Shown here one piece after another: positions 21,039 to 33,084 of a DNA stretch of 64,000 nucleotides (positions are counted from its first letter, which is position 1; each line of letters opens with the position of its first letter). The stretch is from contig NZ_JAMXHT010000006.1 in the NCBI RefSeq assembly GCF_023955655.1, positions 496,001 to 560,000 of the forward strand. Direction: 5' to 3'. Below the pieces are notes generated by a model. It saw only the letters and a program-made list of their open reading frames with translations. It did no database searches and was not told where the DNA came from. The position numbers and the translations under genes were made by a program. Source of the DNA: Ralstonia soli. Lineage in GTDB: Bacteria > Pseudomonadota > Gammaproteobacteria > Burkholderiales > Burkholderiaceae.

Positions 21039-22039
21039 GCGGGCAGATGTGCGACACGGCGCGCTCCGTGAAGAGGGTCAGGCCCTCTTAAAACAACCTG
21101 TTCGCCGGTCCAGGATGATGCCTCAGTTCTGGATGTTGGACGGCAGCGAGGCAATAAGACATGTAATGAAGCGACGGTTGGTGGGGTACTCCCACTCGCC
21201 ATCGCACTGCAATGACCTGGTTACCATCAGGTCCCGCCCAGTCAGCGGCTTCACCTCCGCTGACTGCGGAGAGGAATGTTTGCAAGTTTCAGCGCCTCCC
21301 GGCGCTGCAACGCATTGCAACTGAGCAAAACCCGGAGCTCAAAGCTCTGCGCGTTATTGTTCAATCGGCCGCGCCCTCCCGGGCGTGCGCCGACAGCGAA
21401 CCTGTCATACGACTGACAGTAGCCTAGGGAGACATGCGTCACTGGTAACGGTGGGGTATGAAGCTCTCCTGACAATGTAGCCCCCGCAAGGGTGTCATCG
21501 CGCCGTGAGGCGGGATGGCAGAGATCCCGAGCAGCAACGGGGTCGAGGAGCTAGGCTGGCTGGCATGAGCAACGTATGTGAACTACTGATAAACGCCGTC
21601 AGCATTAAGGTGCCAAAGCTGCTGTTAGGCATTAACCAAAATGGTGTGCGGTTGGCTATCCCGGTATCTGCTCGGGGTACGTCGTCAACGAACCGCCGGT
21701 GAAGAGGTAGGCTCTAACCCAGTCGTGTAACGCGCAGGGAACGTGGTAAGCCCGTATGGCTGCCCGAGCGCTGTTGGCTCGGGCAGGCGAACCGCAAGGA
21801 ACGCTGTTGGCTGTGCGGGTATGGGAGGTTGGAAAAAGCGAATGCCGGACTGTAATGGTCCGGATAGGGGTTGGAACATCACCCCACGCGAAAGCGGGCA
21901 GACTTCCAACTGGTCTTTCGTCGCAAGACGGCTGACAGAAACTCGTGAATTGAAATTTCTTCCCTTGAGGGGCAACTCGTCCCTCAGGGGGCATGTTGTC
22001 TCTTGCTGTCGGGGAAGGTCCTCAACATAGGAGAGCAGC

Positions 22040-23734
22040 ATGGAAGAATTGATCTGCGAAGATCAATCTGCGCTTTCCGGCGCACCGCAAAGCTGGACGA
22101 CCATTCAATGGCGTCGAGTCGAGCGAAACGTTCGGGCAATGCAGATACGAATTGCGAAGGCAACACAGGAAGAGGATTGGCGCCGGGTGAAAGCCTTGCA
22201 ACGGTCCTTGACCCGCTCGTTTAGCGCGAAAGCGCTGGCAGTACGACGAGTGACGGAGAACCAAGGCAAGCGAACGGCAGGCGTCGATCGCGAACTGTGG
22301 GACTCGCCTGAAGTCCGGTGGAAAGCCATCGGGCGGTTGAAACGCCGAGGGTATCGGCCCCTGCCGTTGCGGCGGGTCTATATCCCCAAGGCCAATGGGA
22401 AGGAGCGCCCACTAGGCATTCCGACCATGTTGGACCGAGCCATGCAGGCCCTGTACCTGCTGGCGCTGGAACCGGTGTCCGAAAGCACGAGCGATCCGAA
22501 CTCATATGGGTTCCGGATCAATCGCTCCACAGCGGATGCCATGTCACAGCTGTTCGTCTCCTTGTCCAAAAAGGCTTCGTCCCAATGGGTGCTGGAGGCG
22601 GATATCAAAGGCTGTTTTGACCATATCAGCCATGACTGGCTGGAGCGCAATGTCCCGATGGACAAAGCAATCTTGCGGAAGTGGCTGAAGGCTGGCGTGG
22701 TATTTCAGGGCCAGTTTCAGGCGACCGAGGCTGGAACGCCGCAAGGGGGCATCATTTCCCCGACATTGGCGAACGTGGCATTGAACGGTTTGGAAAACCA
22801 ACTGCTTGCGCATCTAAAGGCGACGCTGGGGGTGGTACGAACCAAGAAGCTGAAAGTGAATGTCGTGCGGTACGCGGACGATTTCGTGATCACCGGCAGT
22901 ACGCCGGAGCTATTGGAAAACGAGATCAAACCGTGGGTGGAACAATTCCTTGCTGTACGAGGGTTGTCCCTATCCACGGAGAAAACGCGGATCGTCAACA
23001 TTGCGGAAGGCTTCGACTTCCTCGGGTGGAATTTCCGGAAGTACTCGGGAAAACTGCTTATCAAACCAAGCAAAAAGAACGTGCGAACGTTCTACCGCAA
23101 GGTGAAGGAAGAAATCAGTGCCCATAAGCAGGTAAGGCAGGAGGACCTGATCCGACTGTTGAACCCGATACTACGAGGCTGGGCGCGGTATCACAGCCCC
23201 GTGGTAGCCAAGGCGACGTTCAACCGCCTGGAGCACGATATTTTCTGGGCTCTGTGGCAGTGGGCCAAGCGCCGCCACCCAAACAAATCCGCAGAATGGG
23301 TACGGAAAAAGTACTTCCCCCCGACGGTCGGACGAGGTTGGGTATTCGGAACCATGGTCGCGAACAGCGATAGCAAGCGGTGGATGGAGTTGTACTCGCT
23401 CGCGAGGACACCCATTGAACGCCACAAGAAGATCAAGGGAGATTACAACCCCTTCGACCCAGCGCAGGAGATGTATGGCGAGACCTTGCGTCAGGAGCGA
23501 CTGCTGCAAAGCATGTCACACCGGAAGCAGTGGGTCAGGCTCTACGTCGACCAGCGGGGCTTGTGTGCGTTGTGTCGGTGCAAGATGACCAAGGAAACGG
23601 GGTGGCACGACCACCATATCGAGTACCGTGTACACGGTGGCTCAGACGTCCTAGGAAATCGCGTGCTGTTGCACCCGAACTGCCATGCCCAAGTGCATGC
23701 CAGCGGTATCAATGTTGTGAAACCGGCCCTATAA
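22040..23734 (+). CDS. ltrA: Group II intron reverse transcriptase/maturase with HNH endonuclease domain
   Basis: This 564-residue intron-encoded protein should help the intron RNA fold and splice, and drive its retrohoming. RT blocks run from about residue 60 to 330: NQGKRTAGVD, VYIPKANGKERPLGIP, EADIKGCFD, GTPQGGIISP and the catalytic YADDFVITG. A maturase domain X (LLNPILRGWARYHS) follows at about 380-420. The C-terminal HNH endonuclease has CALC, a DHHI core, GGSD and LHPNCHAQVH. The sequence is of the chloroplast-like (CL) type as far as I can judge. A GGAGAG ribosome-binding site precedes the ATG. Its GC content is visibly lower than that of flanking genes, consistent with transfer. Confidence 0.95.
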   Translation: MEELICEDQSALSGAPQSWTTIQWRRVERNVRAMQIRIAKATQEEDWRRVKALQRSLTRSFSAKALAVRRVTENQGKRTAGVDRELWDSPEVRWKAIGRLKRRGYRPLPLRRVYIPKANGKERPLGIPTMLDRAMQALYLLALEPVSESTSDPNSYGFRINRSTADAMSQLFVSLSKKASSQWVLEADIKGCFDHISHDWLERNVPMDKAILRKWLKAGVVFQGQFQATEAGTPQGGIISPTLANVALNGLENQLLAHLKATLGVVRTKKLKVNVVRYADDFVITGSTPELLENEIKPWVEQFLAVRGLSLSTEKTRIVNIAEGFDFLGWNFRKYSGKLLIKPSKKNVRTFYRKVKEEISAHKQVRQEDLIRLLNPILRGWARYHSPVVAKATFNRLEHDIFWALWQWAKRRHPNKSAEWVRKKYFPPTVGRGWVFGTMVANSDSKRWMELYSLARTPIERHKKIKGDYNPFDPAQEMYGETLRQERLLQSMSHRKQWVRLYVDQRGLCALCRCKMTKETGWHDHHIEYRVHGGSDVLGNRVLLHPNCHAQVHASGINVVKPAL

Positions 23735-23754
23735 TCGGGGCTTTGTAACGGCTT

Positions 23755-23788
23755 GAGCCGTATGCGGGGAAACTCGCACGTACGGTTC
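23755..23788 (+). ncRNA. Group II intron domain V
   Basis: A 34-nt hairpin runs from GAGCCGTATGCG through a GAAA-type apical loop to CGCACGTACGGTTC. It carries the AGC-type catalytic triad near its 5' end and the two-base bulge. The strand closing is intact, so the catalytic core appears functional. Confidence 0.92.
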
Positions 23789-23830
23789 TTAGGGGGGGAT
23801 GGGTCAGTGATGACCTGTCCCTACCCTCCC

Positions 23831-23866
23831 GAGGCCAAACGGGCCTCGTGCCAGCGAACCGGGCAC
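23831..23866 (+). other. Two small hairpins between the intron and the zapD start
   Basis: GAGGCC (23831-23836) pairs with GGCCTC (23842-23847), and GTGCC (23848-23852) pairs with GGCAC (23862-23866). They end 6 bases before the presumed TTG start of zapD and would be in its spliced leader. Confidence 0.4.
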
Positions 23867-23872
23867 CACGTT

Positions 23873-24631
23873 TTGATCCTGTACGAATATCCCTTCAACG
23901 AACGCATTCGGACGCTGCTGCGCCTTGAAGATCTGTTCGAGCGGCTGGATTTCTTTCTTGTGCAGGAACACCCGCTGCAGCATCACGTAGCGCTGACCAC
24001 GCTGTTCGAGATCGTCGACGTGGCCGGCCGCGCCGACCTCAAATCCGACCTGCTGAAGGAACTCGATCGCCAGCGCCAGACGCTCACCGCGCTGCGCGCC
24101 AACCCGCAGATCGACCAGGACGCGCTCGACGCCGTCATCAGCGAGCTGGAAACCGCTTCGGGCAACCTCACCGCCACGCACGGCAAGGCCGGCCAGCTCA
24201 TCGCCGACAACGAGTGGCTGACGAGCATCCGCAGCCGCGCCATCATCCCGGGCGGTACGTGTGAATTCGATCTGCCGGCGTATTTTGCATGGCAGCATCA
24301 TCCGGCCGAGCGCCGCCGCGCCGACATCATCAAGTGGGCCCAGCCGCTCGTGCCGCTGCGCGATGCGACGATGATCGTGCTGCGCCTGCTGCGGGAGTCG
24401 GGCCAGAGTGGCAAGGTGATTGCTAACGCCGGTAGCTATCAGCAGATGCTGTCGGGCCGCGTCTACCAGCTCATGCAGGTGCGCCTGGATGAGTCGGCGC
24501 TCGGGTTCATCCCCGAGATCAGCGCCAACAAGTACATGCTCTGGGTGCGCTTCACCCAGCAGGATGGCGACCTGCGACCCAAGCCGGTTGATGCGGACAT
24601 CCCGTTCCAGCTGAAGCTCTGCAACTTCTGA
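23873..24631 (+). CDS. zapD: Cell division protein ZapD
   Basis: ZapD (YacF, DUF1342) crosslinks and stabilises FtsZ filaments at the Z-ring. The 252-residue protein starts [23 protein letters not shown] and ends in FQLKLCNF, both conserved. The start is a TTG at 23873, since no ATG or GTG is in a suitable place; the open frame further upstream is intron sequence. No good Shine-Dalgarno is visible. The coding sequence itself is intact. The group II intron lies between its predicted promoter and its start, so normal expression should depend on splicing or read-through. Confidence 0.93.
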   Translation: MILYEYPFNERIRTLLRLEDLFERLDFFLVQEHPLQHHVALTTLFEIVDVAGRADLKSDLLKELDRQRQTLTALRANPQIDQDALDAVISELETASGNLTATHGKAGQLIADNEWLTSIRSRAIIPGGTCEFDLPAYFAWQHHPAERRRADIIKWAQPLVPLRDATMIVLRLLRESGQSGKVIANAGSYQQMLSGRVYQLMQVRLDESALGFIPEISANKYMLWVRFTQQDGDLRPKPVDADIPFQLKLCNF

Positions 24632-24639
24632 GCCTCACC

Positions 24640-24843
24640 ATGACTGCAAAGACTGTCAAATGCCCGACCTGCGGCAAGCCGGTGCCTTGGGTACCGGAGA
24701 GCCGCTACCGACCGTTCTGCTCCGAGCGCTGCAAGCAGATCGACCTCGGCGCCTGGGCCGCCGAGCAGTACACCATCCCCGTGGTGGAAGACGACGACCT
24801 GCCTGACGCGCCGGGCAACGACACGAGCGGCAAGCTCAACTAG
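24640..24843 (+). CDS. yacG: DNA gyrase inhibitor YacG
   Basis: This 67-residue zinc protein binds GyrB and inhibits gyrase in E. coli. The zinc ligands are C8, C11, C27 and C31 (CPTCGKPV and FCSERC), followed by the conserved [10 protein letters not shown]. The tail is acidic. It lies 8 bp after zapD. Its last 8 bases overlap the end of the convergent mutT gene. Confidence 0.93.
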   Translation: MTAKTVKCPTCGKPVPWVPESRYRPFCSERCKQIDLGAWAAEQYTIPVVEDDDLPDAPGNDTSGKLN

Positions 24844-25285
24844 CCGTCGCTTCCTCGCGCATCCATTCGAACACCGGCAGCGTCGCCGGCAGCACCGGGT
24901 CGACGCTGATCGGCAGCGTCTGCCAGGCGAAGTCCTGGCCCTCCAGCGCACGCAACGTCCCGTCCCAGGCCGTGACCTTGCAGAAGTGCAGGCGCACGTA
25001 GGCGTGCGGGTAGTCGTGCTCGATGGTGTGCCACGGCACGCAGGTGCGCAACGTGACATCCAGCTCTTCCTTCAGTTCACGCTTGAGCGCAGCTTCCACC
25101 GATTCGCCCGCCTCCAGCTTGCCGCCGGGGAATTCCCAGAAGCCTGCATACGGCTTGCCCTCAGGGCGTTGCGCGAGCAGGAACTGGCCGTCCGGTTGCA
25201 CCAGCACGCCCACGGCTACCTCGGTGATCTTGCGGCCGTCCGGCGTGTGCGTGGGAGGCACCTGCGTCAGGTTGTCAGTCGACAT
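24836..25285 (-). CDS. mutT: MutT-like Nudix hydrolase (8-oxo-dGTP diphosphatase)
   Basis: This 149-residue Nudix protein probably cleans oxidised dGTP from the nucleotide pool. The Nudix box begins G55-x5-E61 and runs R69-E70-L71-x-E73-E74. The usual Gly of REUxEExGU is replaced by Asp76 (EELDV). [10 protein letters not shown] and LLAQRP are typical of MutT. The start MSTDNLTQ at 25285 was chosen for length; longer starts run into the upstream ATPase gene. Its first 11 bases overlap that gene's end, implying coupling, and it converges on yacG with an 8-bp overlap. Confidence 0.88.
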   Translation of the reverse strand: MSTDNLTQVPPTHTPDGRKITEVAVGVLVQPDGQFLLAQRPEGKPYAGFWEFPGGKLEAGESVEAALKRELKEELDVTLRTCVPWHTIEHDYPHAYVRLHFCKVTAWDGTLRALEGQDFAWQTLPISVDPVLPATLPVFEWMREEATAS

Positions 25286-26159
25286 GCTGCCGCCCATGCT
25301 TGCCGCCCCAATCGCGGGCAAACTGCCACGCCACGCGCCCCGAACGCGAGCCGCGCTCCAGCGCCCAGACCAGCGCATCACCGCGTGCGGCGGCGATGTC
25401 CTCGTCGCTGCAGCCGAAGTGCTTGAGCCAGTGGCCGACGATGGTCAGGTATTCGTCCTGCTTGGGCGGGTAGAACGACAGCCACAGCCCAAAGCGCTCC
25501 GACAGCGAGATCTTCTCCTCCACCACTTCGCCCGGATGGATTTCGCCGTCCGAGGTGTGCTGGTAGGTCTCGTTGTCCTTCATGTATTCGGGCAGCAGGT
25601 GGCGCCGGTTGGACGTGGCATAGATCAACACGTTGTCCGACTGCGTCGCGACCGAGCCATCGAGGGCCGACTTCAGCGCCTTGTAGCCCGACTCGCCCTC
25701 TTCGAACGACAGGTCGTCGCAGAAGATCGCAAAGCGCTCGGGGCGCTGCGAGAGTTGCTCGACGATGTCGCCCAGGTCCGCCAGGTCATCCTTGTCAACT
25801 TCGACCAGGCGCAGGCCGTCCTTCACGAATGCGTTCAGGCAGGCCTTGATGAGCGACGACTTGCCGGTGCCGCGCGCGCCCGTGAGCAGCACGTTGTTGG
25901 CCGGCAGCTTGTTCACGAACTGGCGCGTGTTGGCGACGATGGCGTCTTTTTGGCGCTCGATGTTGTGCAGGTCGCTCAGATGAATCGGCGGCAGCTGGCG
26001 GATCGGCGCGAGATAGCCGATGTTGCCGAACAGGCTCTGGCGCTTGCGCCAGCGGAAGGCAACGGCCTCGTTCCAGTCGGCTTCGGTCAGCTCAGAGGGC
26101 AACCACTGCTCAAGCCGCCCCAGGAAACGGTCGAGCCGTGCGGAAAGATCGGATGACAT
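25275..26159 (-). CDS. DUF815-family AAA+ ATP-binding protein
   Basis: This 294-residue P-loop ATPase of the DUF815 family has an unknown role in the cell. Walker A is GARGTGKSS (residues ~94-102), Walker B FAIFCDDLSFE (~140-150), and a sensor-like YATSNRRHLLPE follows. The family tail with ERFGLWLSFYPPKQDEYL and the final GRVAWQFARDW is present. The start at 26159 has MSSDLSARLDRF. It lies between argJ (16 bp upstream) and mutT (11-bp overlap), so it is probably in an argJ-ATPase-mutT transcript. Confidence 0.87.
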   Translation of the reverse strand: MSSDLSARLDRFLGRLEQWLPSELTEADWNEAVAFRWRKRQSLFGNIGYLAPIRQLPPIHLSDLHNIERQKDAIVANTRQFVNKLPANNVLLTGARGTGKSSLIKACLNAFVKDGLRLVEVDKDDLADLGDIVEQLSQRPERFAIFCDDLSFEEGESGYKALKSALDGSVATQSDNVLIYATSNRRHLLPEYMKDNETYQHTSDGEIHPGEVVEEKISLSERFGLWLSFYPPKQDEYLTIVGHWLKHFGCSDEDIAAARGDALVWALERGSRSGRVAWQFARDWGGKHGRQHVD

Positions 26160-26175
26160 GGCAGCCGGTTCCCGA

Positions 26176-27405
26176 TTACGAGCGGTAATCCGCGTTGATC
26201 GACACGTAGTCGTGCGAGAAGTCGCACGTCCACACGGTAGCGGTGGCGTCGCCACGGCCCAGCGCAATGCGTACGGTGATCTCGGCCTGCTTCATCACGC
26301 GCTGGCCGTCTTCTTCGCGGTAATCGGGGTTGCGGCCGCCATCGCGCGCGACCCACACATCGTCGAGCCACAGGTTGACGCCGCTCACGTCGAGGTCCGT
26401 CACGCCGGCATAGCCGACGGCGGCCAGGATACGGCCCAGGTTGGGGTCCGATGCGTAGAACGCGGTCTTGACCAGCGGCGAGTGCGCGACCGCATAGGCG
26501 ATCTGGCGGCACTCCTCCACGTTGCGGCCGCCTTCCACTTGGATGGCCATGAACTTGGTCGCGCCCTCGCCGTCTCGCACGATCTTCTGTGCGAGGTCTT
26601 GTGCGAGGCCGGTCAACGCATCGCGCAGTGCGGCGTAGTCCGGGTGCGACTCGGAATCGATGCGCGGCGTACCGGCGCGGCCGGTGGCGATGACGACGAA
26701 CGAGTCGTTGGTCGACGTATCGCCGTCGACCGTCACGCTGTTGAACGAGTGGTCGGCCGCGTAGCGCACGAGGCCTTGCAGCACCGCTTCGTCCACGTTG
26801 GCATCCGTGGCGATGAAGCCGAGCATCGTCGCCATATTCGGGCGGATCATGCCCGCGCCCTTGCTGATGCCGGACATGCGCACGGTCTTGCCCGACAGCG
26901 TGCACGTGGCCGATGCGGCCTTGGGCACGGTGTCGGTGGTCATAATGGCTTCGGCGGCGGCCAGCCAGTTGTCCGGCTTGGCGTTGGCCTGCGCAGCCGG
27001 CAGCCCGGCGATGATGCGGTCGACCGGCAGCGGTTCCAGAATCACGCCCGTGGAGAACGGCAGCACCTGCTCCGCCGACACGCCCAGCAGCTTGGCCACT
27101 GCATCGCAAGTCTGGCGTGCGTGTGCGAGGCCCGGTGCGCCCGTGCCTGCATTGGCGTTGCCCGTGTTCACGATGATGGCGCGTGCGCCTTTACCGCTCG
27201 CCAGATGCTCGCGGCACACCTGCACCGGTGCGGCGCAGAAGCGGTTCTGCGTAAACACGCCGGCCACGCTCGAACCCTCGGCGATGCGGACCAGCAGCAC
27301 GTCCTTGCGATTGGCCTTGCGGACACCGGCCTCGGCCCAGCCAAGATCCACGCCGTCGATCGGCAACAGGGAGTCAGCGGCGGGCGCGACGAGATTCACA
27401 GCCAT
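26176..27405 (-). CDS. argJ: Bifunctional glutamate N-acetyltransferase / ornithine acetyltransferase
   Basis: ArgJ recycles the acetyl group from N-acetylornithine to glutamate in arginine synthesis. The 409-residue precursor cleaves itself at the Ala-Thr bond of PNMATMLGF (about residue 190), and the new N-terminal Thr is the nucleophile. [22 protein letters not shown] and the C-terminal [15 protein letters not shown] are diagnostic. MAVNLVAP at 27405 was taken as the start rather than the ATG three codons before. Whether it also makes acetyl-CoA-dependent N-acetylglutamate cannot be told. Confidence 0.95.
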   Translation of the reverse strand: MAVNLVAPAADSLLPIDGVDLGWAEAGVRKANRKDVLLVRIAEGSSVAGVFTQNRFCAAPVQVCREHLASGKGARAIIVNTGNANAGTGAPGLAHARQTCDAVAKLLGVSAEQVLPFSTGVILEPLPVDRIIAGLPAAQANAKPDNWLAAAEAIMTTDTVPKAASATCTLSGKTVRMSGISKGAGMIRPNMATMLGFIATDANVDEAVLQGLVRYAADHSFNSVTVDGDTSTNDSFVVIATGRAGTPRIDSESHPDYAALRDALTGLAQDLAQKIVRDGEGATKFMAIQVEGGRNVEECRQIAYAVAHSPLVKTAFYASDPNLGRILAAVGYAGVTDLDVSGVNLWLDDVWVARDGGRNPDYREEDGQRVMKQAEITVRIALGRGDATATVWTCDFSHDYVSINADYRS

Positions 27406-27478
27406 GGAGCACACCTTTCAAATGAGGATGCCCGCAGTGCGGGCATCGTGAATCAACAGAAAACGAGACGAAGCAGCG

Positions 27479-30283
<2,805 letters not shown>

Positions 30284-30533
30284 CGATGGCTAGGGCCGGC
30301 GAGCCACCCGGAAAACGCTTCGCAAAAAACAGCGAAACACAGGCGGCGCAATGGCCCAGAAATAGGTTGGCGCAGGGTCGGCGCAAAGGCGGGAGTTTAG
30401 CATGTGCAAAACACCCGCTTGATGGCAGCGGCCCCGCCGGATGTGGCAGGAACGCTGCACTCTGGGCCGCAACAGGGCAGCCCGCACTCACGCCCAACTG
30501 GGGACGAGCGCCCCCGATTGCAACCCGGGCCGG

Positions 30534-31499
30534 TCAGTGGCCGGCAGCCGCCATGCCCTTGCCAAGATCAGCGGCCGCAACCTGCGGAGCGGCCGCCGTG
30601 TTAGCCGCCATCTTCGGCTGGCCGGCGCTCTCCAGGAAAGCCACCGGATTCTGCGGCACGTCGTTGACGTGCACCTCGAAGTGCAGATGCGGCCCCGTGG
30701 CGCGGCCGGTGCGGCCGATCAGCGCGATCCGCTGGCCCGCCTTGACGATGTCACCGATCTTCACGAACACCTTGGACGCGTGGGCATACCGCGTCTTCAG
30801 GCCGTTACCGTGGTCGATGTCGACCATGTTGCCGTAATCGCTGCGGTACTCGCTGGCCACCACTACGCCGCCTGCGGCCGCCACGATGGGCGTGCCAACC
30901 GGGCCGACGAAGTCCACGCCGTCATGCTGCGTGCGCCGGCCGGTGAACGGATCGATCCGCGCGCCGAAGCCCGACGAGTCGTAGCCCGTGGCGACCGGGC
31001 GCACGGTTGGCATCATCTTGGCGTGGATCTGGCGGTCCATCAGGGTGCTCTCGAGCACGCTGAGGTAGTCGTTGCGCTGGTCGGCCGAGCGCGTCAGACG
31101 GTTCAGTTCGGACTGGATCTCCGGCATCGACATGGGCCGCGAGAACGCACCCTCCGGCCCCCCGCGACCAGGCTGCGCCTTGAAGTCGAACTCGCGCGGC
31201 GACACGCCAGCAAGACCCGACACACGGGCACCGAGCGCGTCCAGGCGCACCATCTGCGCCTGCATTTCGCCGATGCGCGCGGCCATCAGGTTGAGGTTTT
31301 CGCGCGTAACACGCGGGTCTGTGCCGGCGGCTGCCGACGCGCTGGCGCCAGGCAGCAGCCCTTGCTTGGCCGCCAGCCACGTCCCGCCGACAGACAGGGC
31401 CGCCACAGCCAGCAGCGCTGCACCGATGCTGGCGAAAACGCCGCGCCGCGACAGGTGCACCGCGCCGGCCTTGCGCGGATGAATCAGGATGATCTGCAT
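30534..31499 (-). CDS. M23 family metallopeptidase (membrane-anchored murein hydrolase)
   Basis: This 321-residue protein is a LytM/M23-type peptidase expected to cut peptide cross-links or regulate amidases in the periplasm. A hydrophobic anchor is at about residues 20-43 after a basic start, then a probable coiled region (about 70-100). The LytM domain follows from about 180: the zinc ligands are the His and Asp of HDGVDF and the last His of HLHFEV, with YAHAS between. All four ligands appear present, so it should be active. The tail is Ala-rich. It is divergent from the DciA-like gene and upstream of secA. Confidence 0.9.
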   Translation of the reverse strand: MQIILIHPRKAGAVHLSRRGVFASIGAALLAVAALSVGGTWLAAKQGLLPGASASAAAGTDPRVTRENLNLMAARIGEMQAQMVRLDALGARVSGLAGVSPREFDFKAQPGRGGPEGAFSRPMSMPEIQSELNRLTRSADQRNDYLSVLESTLMDRQIHAKMMPTVRPVATGYDSSGFGARIDPFTGRRTQHDGVDFVGPVGTPIVAAAGGVVVASEYRSDYGNMVDIDHGNGLKTRYAHASKVFVKIGDIVKAGQRIALIGRTGRATGPHLHFEVHVNDVPQNPVAFLESAGQPKMAANTAAAPQVAAADLGKGMAAAGH

Positions 31500-31567
31500 C
31501 GCTCTTTTCCGGACAAAAAAGCCGCCCGACGGCACGAAAGCGCAGTCAAGCGCCCTACAATGCCGGC

Positions 31568-32077
31568 ATGCGAATCTTTGTTCATCCCGCTCTCAAGACG
31601 CCTGTGGCAAAACCCGTCCAAGACTGGCTCTCGGGTGCCGGCTCGGTCGGCCCGCTGATGCAGGCGGCCAGGCAATTGGCGTCGTTAGAAGCGGAGGTGT
31701 TGTCGCTGTTGCCGCCCGGCTTGGGCGGCGGCGTGGCCATCGGCGGCATCAAAAACGATGCGCGGGACAGCCGGGAAGCGACTCTGGTGTTGCTCGCCGC
31801 ACATAGTGCGGCTGCGGCGCGCCTACGGCAGGTGGTACCCACCTTGCTAGAGCGTCTGCAGCGCCGGGGATCGCAGATTACCGCAATTCGTGTACGGGTA
31901 CAACCGCAGGGCGGGAACGACAGTTTGTGGCCACAAGAGACCGAAAAGCCGCCTAAACGCGCCAAGATGACGGCAGTTGGACTCAACAGTCTGGCGGCGC
32001 TCGCCAACGAACTGCCCGATTCGCCACTCCGCCAGGCCTTGGCGGAGATGGTCGGGCGGCATATCGCACCCAAATGA
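31568..32077 (+). CDS. DciA-like (DUF721) protein
   Basis: This 169-residue protein fits the DUF721 family, which includes DciA, the ancestral loader of the replicative helicase DnaB. The core VLSLLPPGL, TLVLLAAHSAAAARLRQVVPTLLERL and ITAIRVRVQP matches the KH-like fold pattern. The position between secA/M23 and lpxC is the common site of dciA in proteobacteria, which supports the call. The C-terminal part is predicted to be partly helical (LAALANELPDSPLRQAL). It is bounded by a strong terminator shared with lpxC. Confidence 0.75.
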   Translation: MRIFVHPALKTPVAKPVQDWLSGAGSVGPLMQAARQLASLEAEVLSLLPPGLGGGVAIGGIKNDARDSREATLVLLAAHSAAAARLRQVVPTLLERLQRRGSQITAIRVRVQPQGGNDSLWPQETEKPPKRAKMTAVGLNSLAALANELPDSPLRQALAEMVGRHIAPK

Positions 32078-32102
32078 AAAGCGCCCCACGGGGCGCTTTT
32101 TT
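32077..32102. terminator. Terminator between dciA-like gene and lpxC
   Basis: AAAAGCGCCC, loop CACG, then GGGCGCTTTT forms a strong stem with a following T-run on the plus strand and a shorter one on the minus strand. It serves the convergent dciA-like and lpxC transcripts. Confidence 0.9.
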
Positions 32103-32126
32103 CATGCGGACAACCGCGTCAGTCGA

Positions 32127-33044
32127 TCACGAAAACGCCGGCTGGAGCTGCGGCAGAAACGCGCGCGGCGCCTCTTCCTGCTTGTCGAACGTCACAACCT
32201 CGTACGCCGTTTCGTCGGCCAACAGCGCGCGCAGCAGCGCGTTATTCAGGCCGTGCCCCGACTTGTGCGCCGTGTACGCGGCGATCAGCGGATGACCGAC
32301 CACATACAGATCGCCGATCGCATCGAGGATCTTGTGGCGGACAAACTCATCGCCGTAGCGGAGTTCGTCGTTGTTCAGCATGCGGTGCTCGTCCAGCACG
32401 ATGGCATTGTCGAGGCTGCCGCCGCGTGCCAGACCCACCTCACGCAGCATTTCGACTTCGTGCGCAAACCCGAAGGTACGCGCGCGGGCGATCTCGCGCG
32501 TGTAGCTGGTGTCGGCAAAGTCGATCTCGAACGTCTGGCCGGTCTTGTCGACAGCCGGATGGCGGAACTCGATCGTGAACGACAGCTTGAAGCCGAAGTA
32601 CGGATCCAGGCGAGCGAGCTTGTCACCCTCGCGAATCTCCACCGGCTTGATCACGCGGATGAAGCGCTTGGCCGCGCCCTGCTCTTCGATACCCGCCGAT
32701 TGCAGCAGAAACACGAACGAGGCAGCGCTGCCATCCATGATGGGGATTTCTTCGGCGTCGACATCCACATACAGGTTGTCGATACCGAGGCCCGCGCAAG
32801 CGGACATCAGGTGCTCGACAGTCGACACGCGAGCACCGTCCTTTTGCAGCACGGACGCCAGGCGGGTGTCGCCGATGGCGCTGGCGGTGGCGGGAATCTC
32901 GACGGCCGGGTCGAGGTCGACACGCGTGAAGACGATGCCGGTGCCTGCAGCAGCCGGGCGCAACGTCAACGTCACCTTGCGGCCCGAGTGCAACCCGATG
33001 CCGACGGTCTTGACGAGGGACTTGATGGTGCGTTGTTTCAACAT
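32127..33044 (-). CDS. lpxC: UDP-3-O-acyl-N-acetylglucosamine deacetylase
   Basis: LpxC is the zinc enzyme of the committed step of lipid A synthesis. The 305-residue protein has [21 protein letters not shown] at the start, the zinc ligand His of VEHLMSA (about 79), and [10 protein letters not shown] (His and Asp ligands, about 238-242). The catalytic HKSGHGLNN is near 265. The start MLKQRT was preferred to an ATG four codons before. It lies downstream of the prx and dcw genes on the same strand, with its own 245-bp upstream gap and a palindrome. No LpxC degradation tag can be judged. Confidence 0.97.
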   Translation of the reverse strand: MLKQRTIKSLVKTVGIGLHSGRKVTLTLRPAAAGTGIVFTRVDLDPAVEIPATASAIGDTRLASVLQKDGARVSTVEHLMSACAGLGIDNLYVDVDAEEIPIMDGSAASFVFLLQSAGIEEQGAAKRFIRVIKPVEIREGDKLARLDPYFGFKLSFTIEFRHPAVDKTGQTFEIDFADTSYTREIARARTFGFAHEVEMLREVGLARGGSLDNAIVLDEHRMLNNDELRYGDEFVRHKILDAIGDLYVVGHPLIAAYTAHKSGHGLNNALLRALLADETAYEVVTFDKQEEAPRAFLPQLQPAFS

Positions 33045-33084
33045 GGCCGCCCTCAACTCACGAAATTTCTATGATTGTTTTTAT

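Larger units (their letters stand above)
21049..23830 (+). mobile_element. Group II intron with encoded RT/maturase
   Basis: The 5' end GTGCG at 21049 matches the group II consensus. About 990 bases of structured non-coding RNA precede the intron protein (22040-23734). Domain V is an intact 34-nt hairpin at 23755-23788, and a domain VI hairpin with a probable bulged branch-point A near 23823 follows. The last six bases of the upstream exon (GCAGAT, 21043-21048) are perfectly complementary to ATCTGC at 21666-21671 (candidate EBS1). AATGC (21036-21040) is complementary to GCATT at 21602-21606 (candidate EBS2). The 3' boundary is placed near 23830 and is uncertain, because no clear terminal AY is seen there. 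All parts look intact, so splicing and mobility are plausible. Confidence 0.9.

Noticed and set aside
23753-23872. Reading zapD from within intron domain V
   Set aside because: The sequence is intron RNA structure and is spliced out; the family N-terminus begins at ILYEYPF.
31556-31561. TACAAT 6 bp before the DciA-like gene, suggesting a leaderless transcript
   Set aside because: No -35 is found at 15-19 bp and a single hexamer is too weak to claim a leaderless gene.
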